A DNA stretch of 9,938 nucleotides from Phycisphaerae bacterium (lineage in GTDB: Bacteria > Planctomycetota > Phycisphaerae > Sedimentisphaerales > SG8-4): NCBI GenBank assembly GCA_030614945.1, contig JAUXAH010000054.1, forward strand, positions 1-9,938. The letters are read 5' to 3'. A model generated the notes under the pieces. That model was not told the DNA's origin. It saw only the letters and a program-made list of their open reading frames with translations, and did no database searches. Shown one piece after another: positions 1 through 5,606 of this stretch. Each line of letters begins with the position of its first letter. The first letter of the stretch is position 1. The translations under genes were made by a program, and so were the position numbers.

Positions 1-2
1 CT

Positions 3-149
3 GACTGCAAGATTAAGGACCACCCCGAGATCAAGACAAGGATCAGGACTGGGGGATACATCGACTCCAAGCAGAAGCTGGCGAAGCTTGAGCGGCAGGT
101 ACAGGATTTATTTCAGAAGTTCGGGACGAAAAAGGAGAGCGGGAAATGA
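3..149 (+). CDS. C-terminal end of an unknown protein (5' partial)
   Basis: An open frame enters from the left edge and ends at TGA 147-149, giving the last 48 residues of a protein. The fragment is hydrophilic and strongly charged. Its second half (LAKLERQVQDLFQKFG) has the heptad-like spacing of an amphipathic or coiled-coil helix. I do not recognise a family. It is treated as real because its stop overlaps the start of the next gene (ATGA at 146-149), the same coupling seen at most other junctions here. The start and most of the protein lie outside the window, so function cannot be assigned. Confidence 0.6.
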   Translation, partial: DCKIKDHPEIKTRIRTGGYIDSKQKLAKLERQVQDLFQKFGTKKESGK

Positions 150-283
150 GGTGCAGGTGGCTCAAGCAGGACGGGACATGTGAGCTGGACGGCACACGGT
201 GCCCTGGGGATTGCATACGCTTCGAGCCAGAGGAGTACCCGCACAAAAGGAGTGAGAAAATTGGCAGAAGTTCCACAGCGTGA
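146..283 (+). CDS. 45-residue four-cysteine protein, probable zinc-binding miniprotein
   Basis: This small ORF starts at the ATG that overlaps the upstream stop (ATGA) and ends at TGA 281-283. The 45-residue product has four cysteines (C3, C12, C19, C23) in a C-x8-C-x6-C-x3-C arrangement, followed by an acidic then basic tail. Short proteins with this layout are common in archaea and their mobile elements and usually bind zinc, but I cannot name a family. The GGAGAGCGGG stretch at 134-143 could serve as a ribosome binding site. The coupled start and the regular cysteine spacing argue for a real gene. The alternative is a chance ORF in GC-rich DNA. Confidence 0.55.
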   Translation: MRCRWLKQDGTCELDGTRCPGDCIRFEPEEYPHKRSEKIGRSSTA

Positions 284-360
284 GCGAGAATGTCGGGCGG
301 GAACTCGACCACCGGGGGGCAAACGGATCTCCCTTCAATCCCCTCGGCTGCCCGCCCGGC

Positions 361-373
361 CTCGACAGTCGAG
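361..373. repeat. 13-bp inverted repeat before the winged-helix gene
   Basis: CTCGAC and GTCGAG form perfect 6-bp arms around a single central A, ending 22 bases before the ATG at 395 and 8 bases before the GGAGG. The same half-site CTCGAC also occurs at 304-309. The position suits an operator for the downstream wHTH gene, but TCGA-rich words are frequent in this stretch, so chance is possible. Confidence 0.3.
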
Positions 374-394
374 AAAAATCGGAGGCAAATCCTG

Positions 395-733
395 ATGGCC
401 GAGAACTGGGAGTCCGCCGTCGTTGAACTTTTGTTCGACAACCCGCTACCGCGCAACACGATATCCAAGCTGCTCGGCATACCCAAGGCCAAGCTCGACG
501 AAATACTCGAGAAGCTGGAGCGGAACGAGACGGTCTACCAAATCGGGTACAGGTGGTTCGTCTCGACAAGGCTGATTATCCGGCGCGAATTCCTCAAGGT
601 TCTCGACCAAGATGCACCGCCCGACAACGAATTCGGGAAATTCATCGAGGAGTACGCGGCGGCGCGGAAGCTCGGGGCGAACAAGGCCCAAGCGTGGTAC
701 TTGGCGAAACAGAACTCGGCGGGGTTGGTGTGA
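395..733 (+). CDS. Small winged-helix DNA-binding protein
   Basis: The product has 112 residues. Residues about 5-55 read as a winged helix-turn-helix: a first helix (ESAVVELLFDNP), then PRNTISKLLGIPKAKLDEILEKLERN as helix-turn-recognition helix, then the wing strands (VYQIGYRWFVS). The second half is a charged helical tail (IRREFLKVLDQDAP onward) that may mediate dimerisation. I chose ATG 395 because GGAGG at 381-385 sits 9 bases upstream. An in-frame ATG at 290 would add 35 low-complexity residues and lacks a good ribosome binding site. It lies just upstream of the palindrome array at 825-980, so a regulator of the element is the likely role (inference). No enzymatic domain is visible. Confidence 0.72.
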   Translation: MAENWESAVVELLFDNPLPRNTISKLLGIPKAKLDEILEKLERNETVYQIGYRWFVSTRLIIRREFLKVLDQDAPPDNEFGKFIEEYAAARKLGANKAQAWYLAKQNSAGLV

Positions 734-740
734 AAATGTC

Positions 741-754
741 GTTTGATAGCAAAC
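741..754. repeat. Short inverted repeat GTTTG-ATAG-CAAAC
   Basis: Perfect 5-bp arms around a 4-base loop, just after the stop of the winged-helix gene. It could be a weak hairpin ending that transcript or a protein site belonging to the control region. It is short enough to be chance. Confidence 0.25.
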
Positions 755-806
755 ACCAAATGGAATATTCCGGGAAATGTGTGTGTGTTCCACGCCCCGA
801 TCGTGC

Positions 807-826
807 TTTGAGACGATTTTCTCAAA
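807..826. repeat. 7-bp inverted repeat next to the palindrome array
   Basis: TTTGAGA (807-813) and TCTCAAA (820-826) are perfect arms around a 6-base loop. The right arm overlaps the first two bases of the first 24-bp direct repeat (825). It may be part of the same origin/operator structure, or a hairpin for the upstream transcript. No T-run follows directly. Confidence 0.4.
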
Positions 827-879
827 CTATGACTTTGGTACCAAAAGCTATAAAGAACTATGACTTTGGTACCAAAAGC
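825..879. repeat. Two identical 24-bp direct repeats, 31-bp period, each with a GGTACC palindrome
   Basis: Positions 825-848 and 856-879 are identical 24-mers (AACTATGACTTTGG, then TACCAAAAGC). Each contains the perfect 12-bp palindrome TTTGGTACCAAA, at 834-845 and 865-876. The 31-bp period is close to three helical turns, so proteins bound at both would lie on the same face of the DNA. The spacer holds a TATA-like CTATAAAG (848-855). Such spacing is typical of replication iterons or cooperative repressor operators. The candidate binding protein is the two-domain DNA-binding protein encoded directly downstream at 1003. Confidence 0.8.
848..855 (+). promoter_or_regulatory. Candidate archaeal TATA box between the two palindromes
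   Basis: CTATAAAG preceded by the purine-rich AAAAG resembles an archaeal BRE/TATA element. A start of transcription about 25 bases downstream would fall near 875, inside the second palindromic site, which would make the array an ideal repressor target for the 1003-8142 operon. The implied leader of about 130 bases is long for archaea, and the A/T tract at 881-936 offers competing TATA-like words, so the assignment is tentative. Confidence 0.35.
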
Positions 880-880
880 C

Positions 881-936
881 ATTATTTATTATTATTATTA
901 TTTTTATCGTTTATTTTTTATTATTTATTATTTATG
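881..936. other. 56-bp A/T tract, candidate DNA-unwinding element
   Basis: This stretch is almost entirely A and T, with runs of TTATTA and TTTATT and only one internal CG dinucleotide (TCG near 907-909). It lies exactly between the two pairs of palindromic sites. An easily melted tract flanked by repeated protein sites is the standard layout of an iteron origin. It could also hold promoter elements or a T-rich terminator for the leftward gene block. Neighbouring DNA is far richer in GC. Confidence 0.5.
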
Positions 937-938
937 CC

Positions 939-980
939 TTTGGTACCATACTACCACTTTGGTACCAAACTACCAAAGTC
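939..980. repeat. Second pair of GGTACC sites, 19-bp tandem
   Basis: The palindrome appears imperfectly at 939-950 (TTTGGTACCATA) and perfectly at 958-969. Read as a tandem, 942-960 and 961-979 agree at 15 of 19 positions. The half-site TACCA starts at 944, 952, 963 and 971, alternating 8 and 11 bases. The array ends with ACCAAAGTC (972-980), the reverse complement of the GACTTTGGT found in the first pair. It ends 22 bases before the ATG at 1003, close enough to block initiation of the downstream operon. Confidence 0.75.
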
Positions 981-1002
981 ACAATTCGTTTCGGTGGTTT
1001 GA

Positions 1003-1470
1003 ATGCCAAGGCAGTACTCTTTTCGGGCGGACGAAGAGCAAGAAAAAACCGTGAAACGTTTTAAACATGCTCTAATTCGCAAATACGGCAAGCTACACAG
1101 GGTTTGGTCCAATGAGATCTTGGGGCTTATGGAGAACTTTTTGAAGATGGGCGGCGGCCAGAGCACACACACAGAAACACCCACGCATTTTACTGCTTCC
1201 CACCACAGATTGGCCAAGATATACTTCGCGCTGCCCAACGGCGGGGTGTTCATGCGCGGTGTGGCGGATATGTTTATTGGAAGGTTTGCCGGCCACCACG
1301 AGAAGACGAAGAAACAATATTGGAACGACCTCGAGGCTTGGGGCCTCATTGAATTAGTCGAAGTGCACAAGGACGGGAGGAAGACAACGTACAAGCGTTG
1401 CCCGCTCACCGAATTAAACGAGTGGATCAGGGAAGTGCACGAGTTAGCACAAAAGAAGGGGGATAAGTGA
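1003..1470 (+). CDS. Two-domain DNA-binding protein (RHH-like plus winged helix); candidate initiator or master regulator
   Basis: The product has 155 residues. Residues 3-50 fit a ribbon-helix-helix pattern: a short strand (QYSFRAD), a long charged helix (EEQEKTVKRFKHALIRKYG) and a second helix (VWSNEILGLMENFLKM). After a Thr/His-rich linker (about 53-66), residues about 78-125 look like a winged helix with recognition helix HHEKTKKQYWNDLEAWG and wing (LIELVEVHKDGRKTTYKR). The start is ATG 1003 with GGTGG at 993-997. The gene lies directly behind the GGTACC array and heads the ten-gene operon, so it probably binds that array as replication initiator, copy-control or autorepressor protein (inference). 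No nuclease or polymerase motif is visible, so it is not a rolling-circle or primase-type initiator. Confidence 0.72.
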   Translation: MPRQYSFRADEEQEKTVKRFKHALIRKYGKLHRVWSNEILGLMENFLKMGGGQSTHTETPTHFTASHHRLAKIYFALPNGGVFMRGVADMFIGRFAGHHEKTKKQYWNDLEAWGLIELVEVHKDGRKTTYKRCPLTELNEWIREVHELAQKKGDK

Positions 1471-1824
1471 ATGGGCAAACCCAGACGGCAGAAGAAGACC
1501 TTCAAGGACTGCGGGCACCGCGGCTTCGGGAAGTACTGCCACCGTTGCAAACAGCTCGAAGAAGCGGAGCTCGATGGGAACGTTTTAAAGGTATTGAAGA
1601 CCTACCCCGGCTACAACCTCCGCCCTGGGCAGATCGTGAAGCTCATGCACGGCAAGAATCACAACTACCACAACTCCGACATCCCAGATTTTTTCGAGCA
1701 GGCGAGCCACGTTAGGGATTCTCTGCACAGGCTCGAGCGCGCGGGGAAAGCAGCGTGCGTGCGGGTGGAGCACGAGGGCAGGAGCAAACGGTGGTCGGTG
1801 GTGTTGAGGGAGGTTCCGGGATGA
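1471..1824 (+). CDS. Zinc-motif winged-helix protein
   Basis: The product has 117 residues. An N-terminal zinc-binding motif CxH-x6-CxxC is visible (C14, H16, C23, C26, in CGHRGFGKYCHRC). It is followed by a winged-helix-like domain at about 35-110: NVLKVLKTYPGYNLRPGQIV, then a helix around DIPDFFEQASHVRDSLHRLERAG, then strands (ACVRVEHEG..RWSVVLREV). ATG 1471 directly follows the stop of the upstream gene (1468-1470), with AAGGGGGA at 1456-1463 as ribosome binding site. It is probably a transcription factor or DNA-remodelling accessory of the element. The end overlaps the next gene by ATGA, so the first cargo gene is translationally tied to it. Confidence 0.7.
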   Translation: MGKPRRQKKTFKDCGHRGFGKYCHRCKQLEEAELDGNVLKVLKTYPGYNLRPGQIVKLMHGKNHNYHNSDIPDFFEQASHVRDSLHRLERAGKAACVRVEHEGRSKRWSVVLREVPG

Positions 1825-2834
1825 AGATATGTCTGCTCACGAGGTTCTTCAACAGGCGCAATGCTGGTATAGGCCAGTATAGCCAGAAATTGCTGGAGGA
1901 GATGCTTACGCGGGGCCATGAAATCGACCCAGTATGCACGACTCGCAGGGGGGCTGTCGGCTATCTCCTCTACACGGGTGCCGAAATCCTGTTGAGGATC
2001 CCCCGCGATGTCGATGTTTACCATGCTCTAACGCCTTTGGAATCAATTTACTTGCCGAAAGACAAGACCGTGGTAACCTTCTGTGATCTGATTCCTTGGT
2101 TGCATCGAGGCGAGAAAACGTGGTACTTCAGTGGGCGTTTCGGCGGCTTCAGGCGGCGGTTCGGGAGCTGGTGGTTCACCCGTGCTTGCAAAAAAGCAGC
2201 CATGTCGCAACGGATAACATGCATTTCATATCAAACCAAGCGCGAGGTAATGGATAATCTAAAGGTCGGAGAGGAAAAAATCACCGTCACAAGGCTCGGC
2301 ATATCGAAGGATCTGAAGCCAAAACCCAAGAAGCACGATGGCTACAGGATAGGAACCTTGAGCTACCTCGATCCAAGAAAGCGCATAGACATTTTGATAA
2401 GAGCGTTCAAGAAGGGCGATCTCGATAAGGCAGAGCTCCTCATAGCGGGGAAGGGGGAGGACAAACCGAGGCTCGAGGCGATAGCCGATGGAGATTCACG
2501 GATAAGATTCCTAGATTTTGTGCCGGAGAATAAAAAAGCTGACTTCTACAACTCCCTCGATGTTTTTGTGTTCCCTAGTCTCCTTGAGGGATATGGGCTG
2601 CCACCGGTAGAGGCGATGGCATGCGGAATCCCTGTGGTGAGCATGCAGGACGCCCTCATCCCCGGCGATGTGAAGTCAAGGACCCACATCGTGAAAGAGG
2701 ATTATTTACAGAGCTTGCTAGAAAATCGGAACTTCAACTGCGATGTGGGGGCGAATCTAAAATTTGCTAGAGAGCATGATTGGAAAAAGTTCGCTGATAA
2801 AATAGAAGCGGTTTATCAAGAGGTGGTTAAATGA
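1821..2834 (+). CDS. Family 4 (GT-B) glycosyltransferase
   Basis: The 337-residue product is a complete GT-B glycosyltransferase of the GT4 type, expected to transfer a sugar from a nucleotide-sugar donor with retention of configuration. The N-terminal acceptor domain starts MKICLLTRFF and carries the glycine loop NAGIGQYSQ (about 14-22). The C-terminal donor domain holds the interdomain segment IGTLSYLDPRKRIDILIRAF, LLIAGKGEDK, and the E-x7-E signature in EGYGLPPVEA (E256, E264). No membrane segment is visible, so it should act in the cytoplasm on a membrane lipid carrier or protein. The start is ATG 1821, overlapping the previous stop as ATGA; an upstream in-frame ATG at 1755 lies inside the previous gene and would add a Gly-rich, non-family extension. 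It opens the glycan-modification cassette. Confidence 0.9.
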   Translation: MKICLLTRFFNRRNAGIGQYSQKLLEEMLTRGHEIDPVCTTRRGAVGYLLYTGAEILLRIPRDVDVYHALTPLESIYLPKDKTVVTFCDLIPWLHRGEKTWYFSGRFGGFRRRFGSWWFTRACKKAAMSQRITCISYQTKREVMDNLKVGEEKITVTRLGISKDLKPKPKKHDGYRIGTLSYLDPRKRIDILIRAFKKGDLDKAELLIAGKGEDKPRLEAIADGDSRIRFLDFVPENKKADFYNSLDVFVFPSLLEGYGLPPVEAMACGIPVVSMQDALIPGDVKSRTHIVKEDYLQSLLENRNFNCDVGANLKFAREHDWKKFADKIEAVYQEVVK

Positions 2835-3598
2835 GAGTGCTGGTAACTGGAGGGAGCGGTTTCATAGGTAGCCACCTCATCCCAAAGCTTGCCGAACTCG
2901 GCCAAGAGGTCTACTCCCTCGAGCGCTATGTTACGGGGCGGTATGTCCTAGGCGCGAAAACGATGACGGTCTTCGGGGACCTGCGGGACAGCTTCACCAT
3001 CCGCAAGCTGGTAAGGGAGGCCCAACCTGACGCCGTAATCCACCTAGCATCCATAAGTCCCGTAGCATACTCTTACGATCATCCCCAGGAGGTCTTTGAT
3101 GTCAACTCGCTCGGCACCATAAACTTGGCTGAGGCATGCCTGCGAGAGGTTCCCCACTTCAAGCATTTCCTGTTTGCCGGAACTTCGGAGGAGTACGGTA
3201 ATCAGACGGAGTTCCCGATTAAGGAGGACGCCGTTAAGCTCGGTGACCCCACTCCGGTGCGTGACCTCCTGTACATAGATGACCATGTGGATGCCTACTT
3301 GGCATGTTTGGGCAACAAAAAGGCGATAGGAGATGTTTTCAACTTCTGTACGGGTCATGGTGTTTCTATAAAAGAACTGGTAGAGCAAATAGCCAAGCTT
3401 GTAGGTTTTGATGGAGAGATCATCTGGGGGACCATACCCGCGAGACCATTGGACATTAAAAAGTTGGTTGGTAACTGCGAGAAAGCCAAACGCGTGTTCG
3501 GCTGGAAACCAAAGTATACACTTGCAGCGGGTTTAAGAAAAAATATAGATTTTTGGAAACGCAAATTGAATACGGGAGACGAGGAAGTGGTGGGTTGA
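2831..3598 (+). CDS. NAD-dependent epimerase/dehydratase-like protein with internal deletion of the catalytic segment
   Basis: An extended short-chain dehydrogenase of the nucleotide-sugar epimerase/dehydratase type. The N-terminal Rossmann fold is intact: G7-x2-G10-x2-G13 (VTGGSGFIGSHL), GDLRD near 50, VIHLAS near 72, and GTSEEYG at 117-123. The C-terminal part is also intact (LGDPTPVRDLLYIDDHVDAY from residue 137, NFCTGHGVSIKELVEQI, and the terminal GWKPKYTLAAGLRKNI). Between them, IKEDA runs straight into VKLGDP at about residue 134. Family members normally have about 70 residues there, including the catalytic Tyr-x-x-x-Lys helix. The length (255) is short by the same amount against the usual 310-330. 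The frame is preserved and both ends are coupled to neighbours. It may bind NAD but should not catalyse standard chemistry, unless the gap is an assembly artefact. Confidence 0.85.
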   Translation: MRVLVTGGSGFIGSHLIPKLAELGQEVYSLERYVTGRYVLGAKTMTVFGDLRDSFTIRKLVREAQPDAVIHLASISPVAYSYDHPQEVFDVNSLGTINLAEACLREVPHFKHFLFAGTSEEYGNQTEFPIKEDAVKLGDPTPVRDLLYIDDHVDAYLACLGNKKAIGDVFNFCTGHGVSIKELVEQIAKLVGFDGEIIWGTIPARPLDIKKLVGNCEKAKRVFGWKPKYTLAAGLRKNIDFWKRKLNTGDEEVVG

Positions 3599-4233
3599 AA
3601 GAAACCCTAACGGAAGCTGCGGATAAAAACCACCTCACTCGCCGTGATAGGTGCCTCAAGATGATTGGGCCTATTTCGGGGGAGCGGATACTCGACGTGG
3701 GCTGCGGGACTGGGTTTATCTCCAGAAGTTTGACTGGGAAAAACGAGGTCCACGGCGTTGACATTTCAACCGAATATCTGGCTCGTGCGGCGAGTTATGG
3801 CATAGAAACAGAGCAATGGGACATCCAAAAGGGGCTGCCGTTCGATTCTGGTTCCTTCGATGTCGTCTTAATGACCGAAGTGCTCGAGCACATCTTCGAC
3901 ACGGATGCTTTGATTTCAGAGGTAAGGCGGGTGCTAAAAGAGGAGGGCGTCCTTGTCCTGACCGTGCCCAACACTTGCAGTCTCGTTTCGCGGGTTCAAG
4001 TTGTCCTAGGGCGTCTACCAAGCTATATCGAGCACTATAATCGTCCAGGGATGGCGGGCCATATCAGGGGATACAACCTCCCAGCGATACGGAAGCAGTT
4101 GAAAGAGCACGGGTTCAAAATAGATGATGTAAGGACGAACGCGATCGCAATCTGGAGGTTCCTCATTCCTTGGCCTTGGCGGTTCCTGCGAAGCTTTGGA
4201 GAAATAATTTTAATAAAGGCGAGGCGAGGGTAG
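3595..4233 (+). CDS. Class I SAM-dependent methyltransferase
   Basis: The 212-residue product has a Rossmann-type methyltransferase fold with motif I LDVGCGTG (D34-G40), the ribose-binding acidic residue in VHGVDIS, and FDVVLMTEVLEHI from F88, followed by the LKEEGVLVLTVPN strand. The segment GHIRGYNLPAIRKQLKEHGF resembles the substrate-cap region of methyltransferases found in glycan gene clusters (general knowledge). The tail has an aromatic amphipathic stretch (WRFLIPWPWRFLRSF) that may touch membrane. I chose TTG 3595, which overlaps the upstream stop as TTGA and has GAGGAAGTGG at 3581-3590. A TTG at 3553 would add 14 residues encoded inside the epimerase gene. Likely role: O- or N-methylation of a sugar or lipid-linked intermediate (inference). 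Confidence 0.85.
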   Translation: MKETLTEAADKNHLTRRDRCLKMIGPISGERILDVGCGTGFISRSLTGKNEVHGVDISTEYLARAASYGIETEQWDIQKGLPFDSGSFDVVLMTEVLEHIFDTDALISEVRRVLKEEGVLVLTVPNTCSLVSRVQVVLGRLPSYIEHYNRPGMAGHIRGYNLPAIRKQLKEHGFKIDDVRTNAIAIWRFLIPWPWRFLRSFGEIILIKARRG

Positions 4234-5606
4234 TGAGGATCCTATTAGTCAATCCATCCCAGAACGACCCAGCGGTTCCGGACAACCTGCAGCCTTCAGG
4301 TGCCCTGATTTTGATGGGGACGATGGCGCACAATTCGGGTCACGATGTCAAGATTGTTCACATAGGCGTGGACGCTTCAATGGCTCAATTTGAGAATGTA
4401 GTGAGCTCATTCAAACCAGAGCTGGTCGGGATCACCATGAACACATTCCAGACCAAATCAGCGAAGCGAATAAGCAAAATCACCAAGGAGAAAAACGGGA
4501 AAACTCAGGTGGTGGTCGGTGGGCCGCACCCCTCGGCGCTGAAGTCAAGGATTTTCCGCGCCTTCCCGTCAGTCGATGTGGCCGTGGTCGGCGAGGGTGA
4601 ACACACCTTTTTGGAGATAGCGGGGGGCAAACCGCTGGGGGGGATCAAAGGGATATGCTATGACGGTGGGATGAACGAGCCACGCCCCTTGGCTGAAAAT
4701 TTGGATTATCTACCCCTACCGAATTTGGATTTGGTTGATATCAGTAAATTTACTGGTGTTCCTCCAGTAGGCGCTTACCCTTCCGCGTACACGATGGCGT
4801 CTCGAGGTTGCCCCTTCCATTGCACTTTCTGTAACAAATCTGTATGGGGAAACAGGGTAAGATACAGAAAGCCTGAACGGGTCATCGAGGAGATAAAGTG
4901 GTTGCATGAGAAGTACGGCATGCGAGAAATTTTCTTCCAAGATGACACTTTCAATCTGAACAGAGAATGGGCCGAGGAACTTTTGAGCCTCATAATAGAT
5001 AACAAGCTAAACAAGGAAATTGTCTACAAGGCGCCGTTCCGAGCCAATGAAAAGCTGGTTGACGAGGAATTGCTAAGGCTGGCGAAAAAAGCGGGCTTTT
5101 GGCTCCTTTTCTATGGCGTTGAGTCAGGGAACCAAGGAATGCTGGACGGGATGAGGAAAGAATTAACAGTAGGCGAGATAAAGCGGGCCTTCAAGCTGAC
5201 GCACGCGGCAGGATTACGGACAATCGCGAGCTTCATTATAGGCATGCCTATGGAAACGAGGGAAACCATCTCGGATTCCATAGTGCTATGGAGGGAGATC
5301 AAACCAGATGATGGGGATTTTTCCCCAGCTATTCCGCTACCAGGGACGGAACTTGAGAGAACCGTGGTCCATAAGCACCACTTGCTCGTTCAAGACTACG
5401 ATGAGTATTCCCCAAAAAAAGTTCTAGTTCGGACGGATTCTCTGACAAAACAGGATTTGGAGCGTTACCGGGCGAGGGCTGTTGATGAGATCGCCTTGAC
5501 TATGCTTTCGAGGAACAAGAAACGTGTGGTCATTAATTCCCTAAAAAATCCGGTGAGGGCTGCAAGGGTCGTGGGGAGGCTTCTTTTACACACGGTGAGA
5601 AAATGA
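4233..5606 (+). CDS. Cobalamin-binding radical SAM enzyme (BchE/HpnP-type architecture)
   Basis: The 457-residue product has a B12-binding domain at about 1-125 (VRILLVNPSQND; ELVGITMNTFQT; VVVGGPHPSAL; VAVVGEGEHTFLEI), then a radical SAM core with the [4Fe-4S] signature CPFHCTFC (C193, C197, C200), plus IFFQDDTFNLN, FYGVESGNQGML and FIIGMPMET. Enzymes of this architecture include methylases of unactivated carbon and phosphorus centres, cyclases such as BchE, and others, so the reaction is not fixed by sequence. In this cluster, C-methylation or rearrangement of a sugar or lipid is the simplest idea. I chose GTG 4233, overlapping the upstream TAG by one base (TAGTG); ATG 4170 would add 21 unrelated residues. 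The enzyme needs host cobalamin and anaerobic conditions. Confidence 0.88.
   Translation: MRILLVNPSQNDPAVPDNLQPSGALILMGTMAHNSGHDVKIVHIGVDASMAQFENVVSSFKPELVGITMNTFQTKSAKRISKITKEKNGKTQVVVGGPHPSALKSRIFRAFPSVDVAVVGEGEHTFLEIAGGKPLGGIKGICYDGGMNEPRPLAENLDYLPLPNLDLVDISKFTGVPPVGAYPSAYTMASRGCPFHCTFCNKSVWGNRVRYRKPERVIEEIKWLHEKYGMREIFFQDDTFNLNREWAEELLSLIIDNKLNKEIVYKAPFRANEKLVDEELLRLAKKAGFWLLFYGVESGNQGMLDGMRKELTVGEIKRAFKLTHAAGLRTIASFIIGMPMETRETISDSIVLWREIKPDDGDFSPAIPLPGTELERTVVHKHHLLVQDYDEYSPKKVLVRTDSLTKQDLERYRARAVDEIALTMLSRNKKRVVINSLKNPVRAARVVGRLLLHTVRK

Noticed and set aside
290..394. 35-residue N-terminal extension of the winged-helix protein
   Set aside because: The segment is Ser/Gly/Pro-rich with no fold, the ATG at 290 has only a weak ribosome binding site, and ATG 395 has GGAGG at good spacing.
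825..980. CRISPR array
   Set aside because: There are only two full repeats with a 7-base spacer plus two degenerate palindromes. Spacer size and number do not fit CRISPR, and no cas genes are present.
553..1002. A 149-codon plus-strand ORF crossing the palindrome array
   Set aside because: It runs in another frame inside the winged-helix gene and then through repeats and the A/T tract, giving low-complexity Leu/Tyr/Phe runs. A stop-free A/T tract explains it better than coding.
860..1054. Short ORF starting within the second palindromic repeat
   Set aside because: Its hydrophobic run (YYYYYFYRLFFIIYYL) is only the translated A/T tract, and it overlaps the start of the well-supported DNA-binding gene in another frame.
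4170..4232. ATG start for the radical SAM enzyme 63 bases upstream of the chosen GTG
   Set aside because: It would lie inside the upstream methyltransferase gene and add 21 residues unlike the family, whereas GTG 4233 gives the usual first strand of the B12-binding domain.
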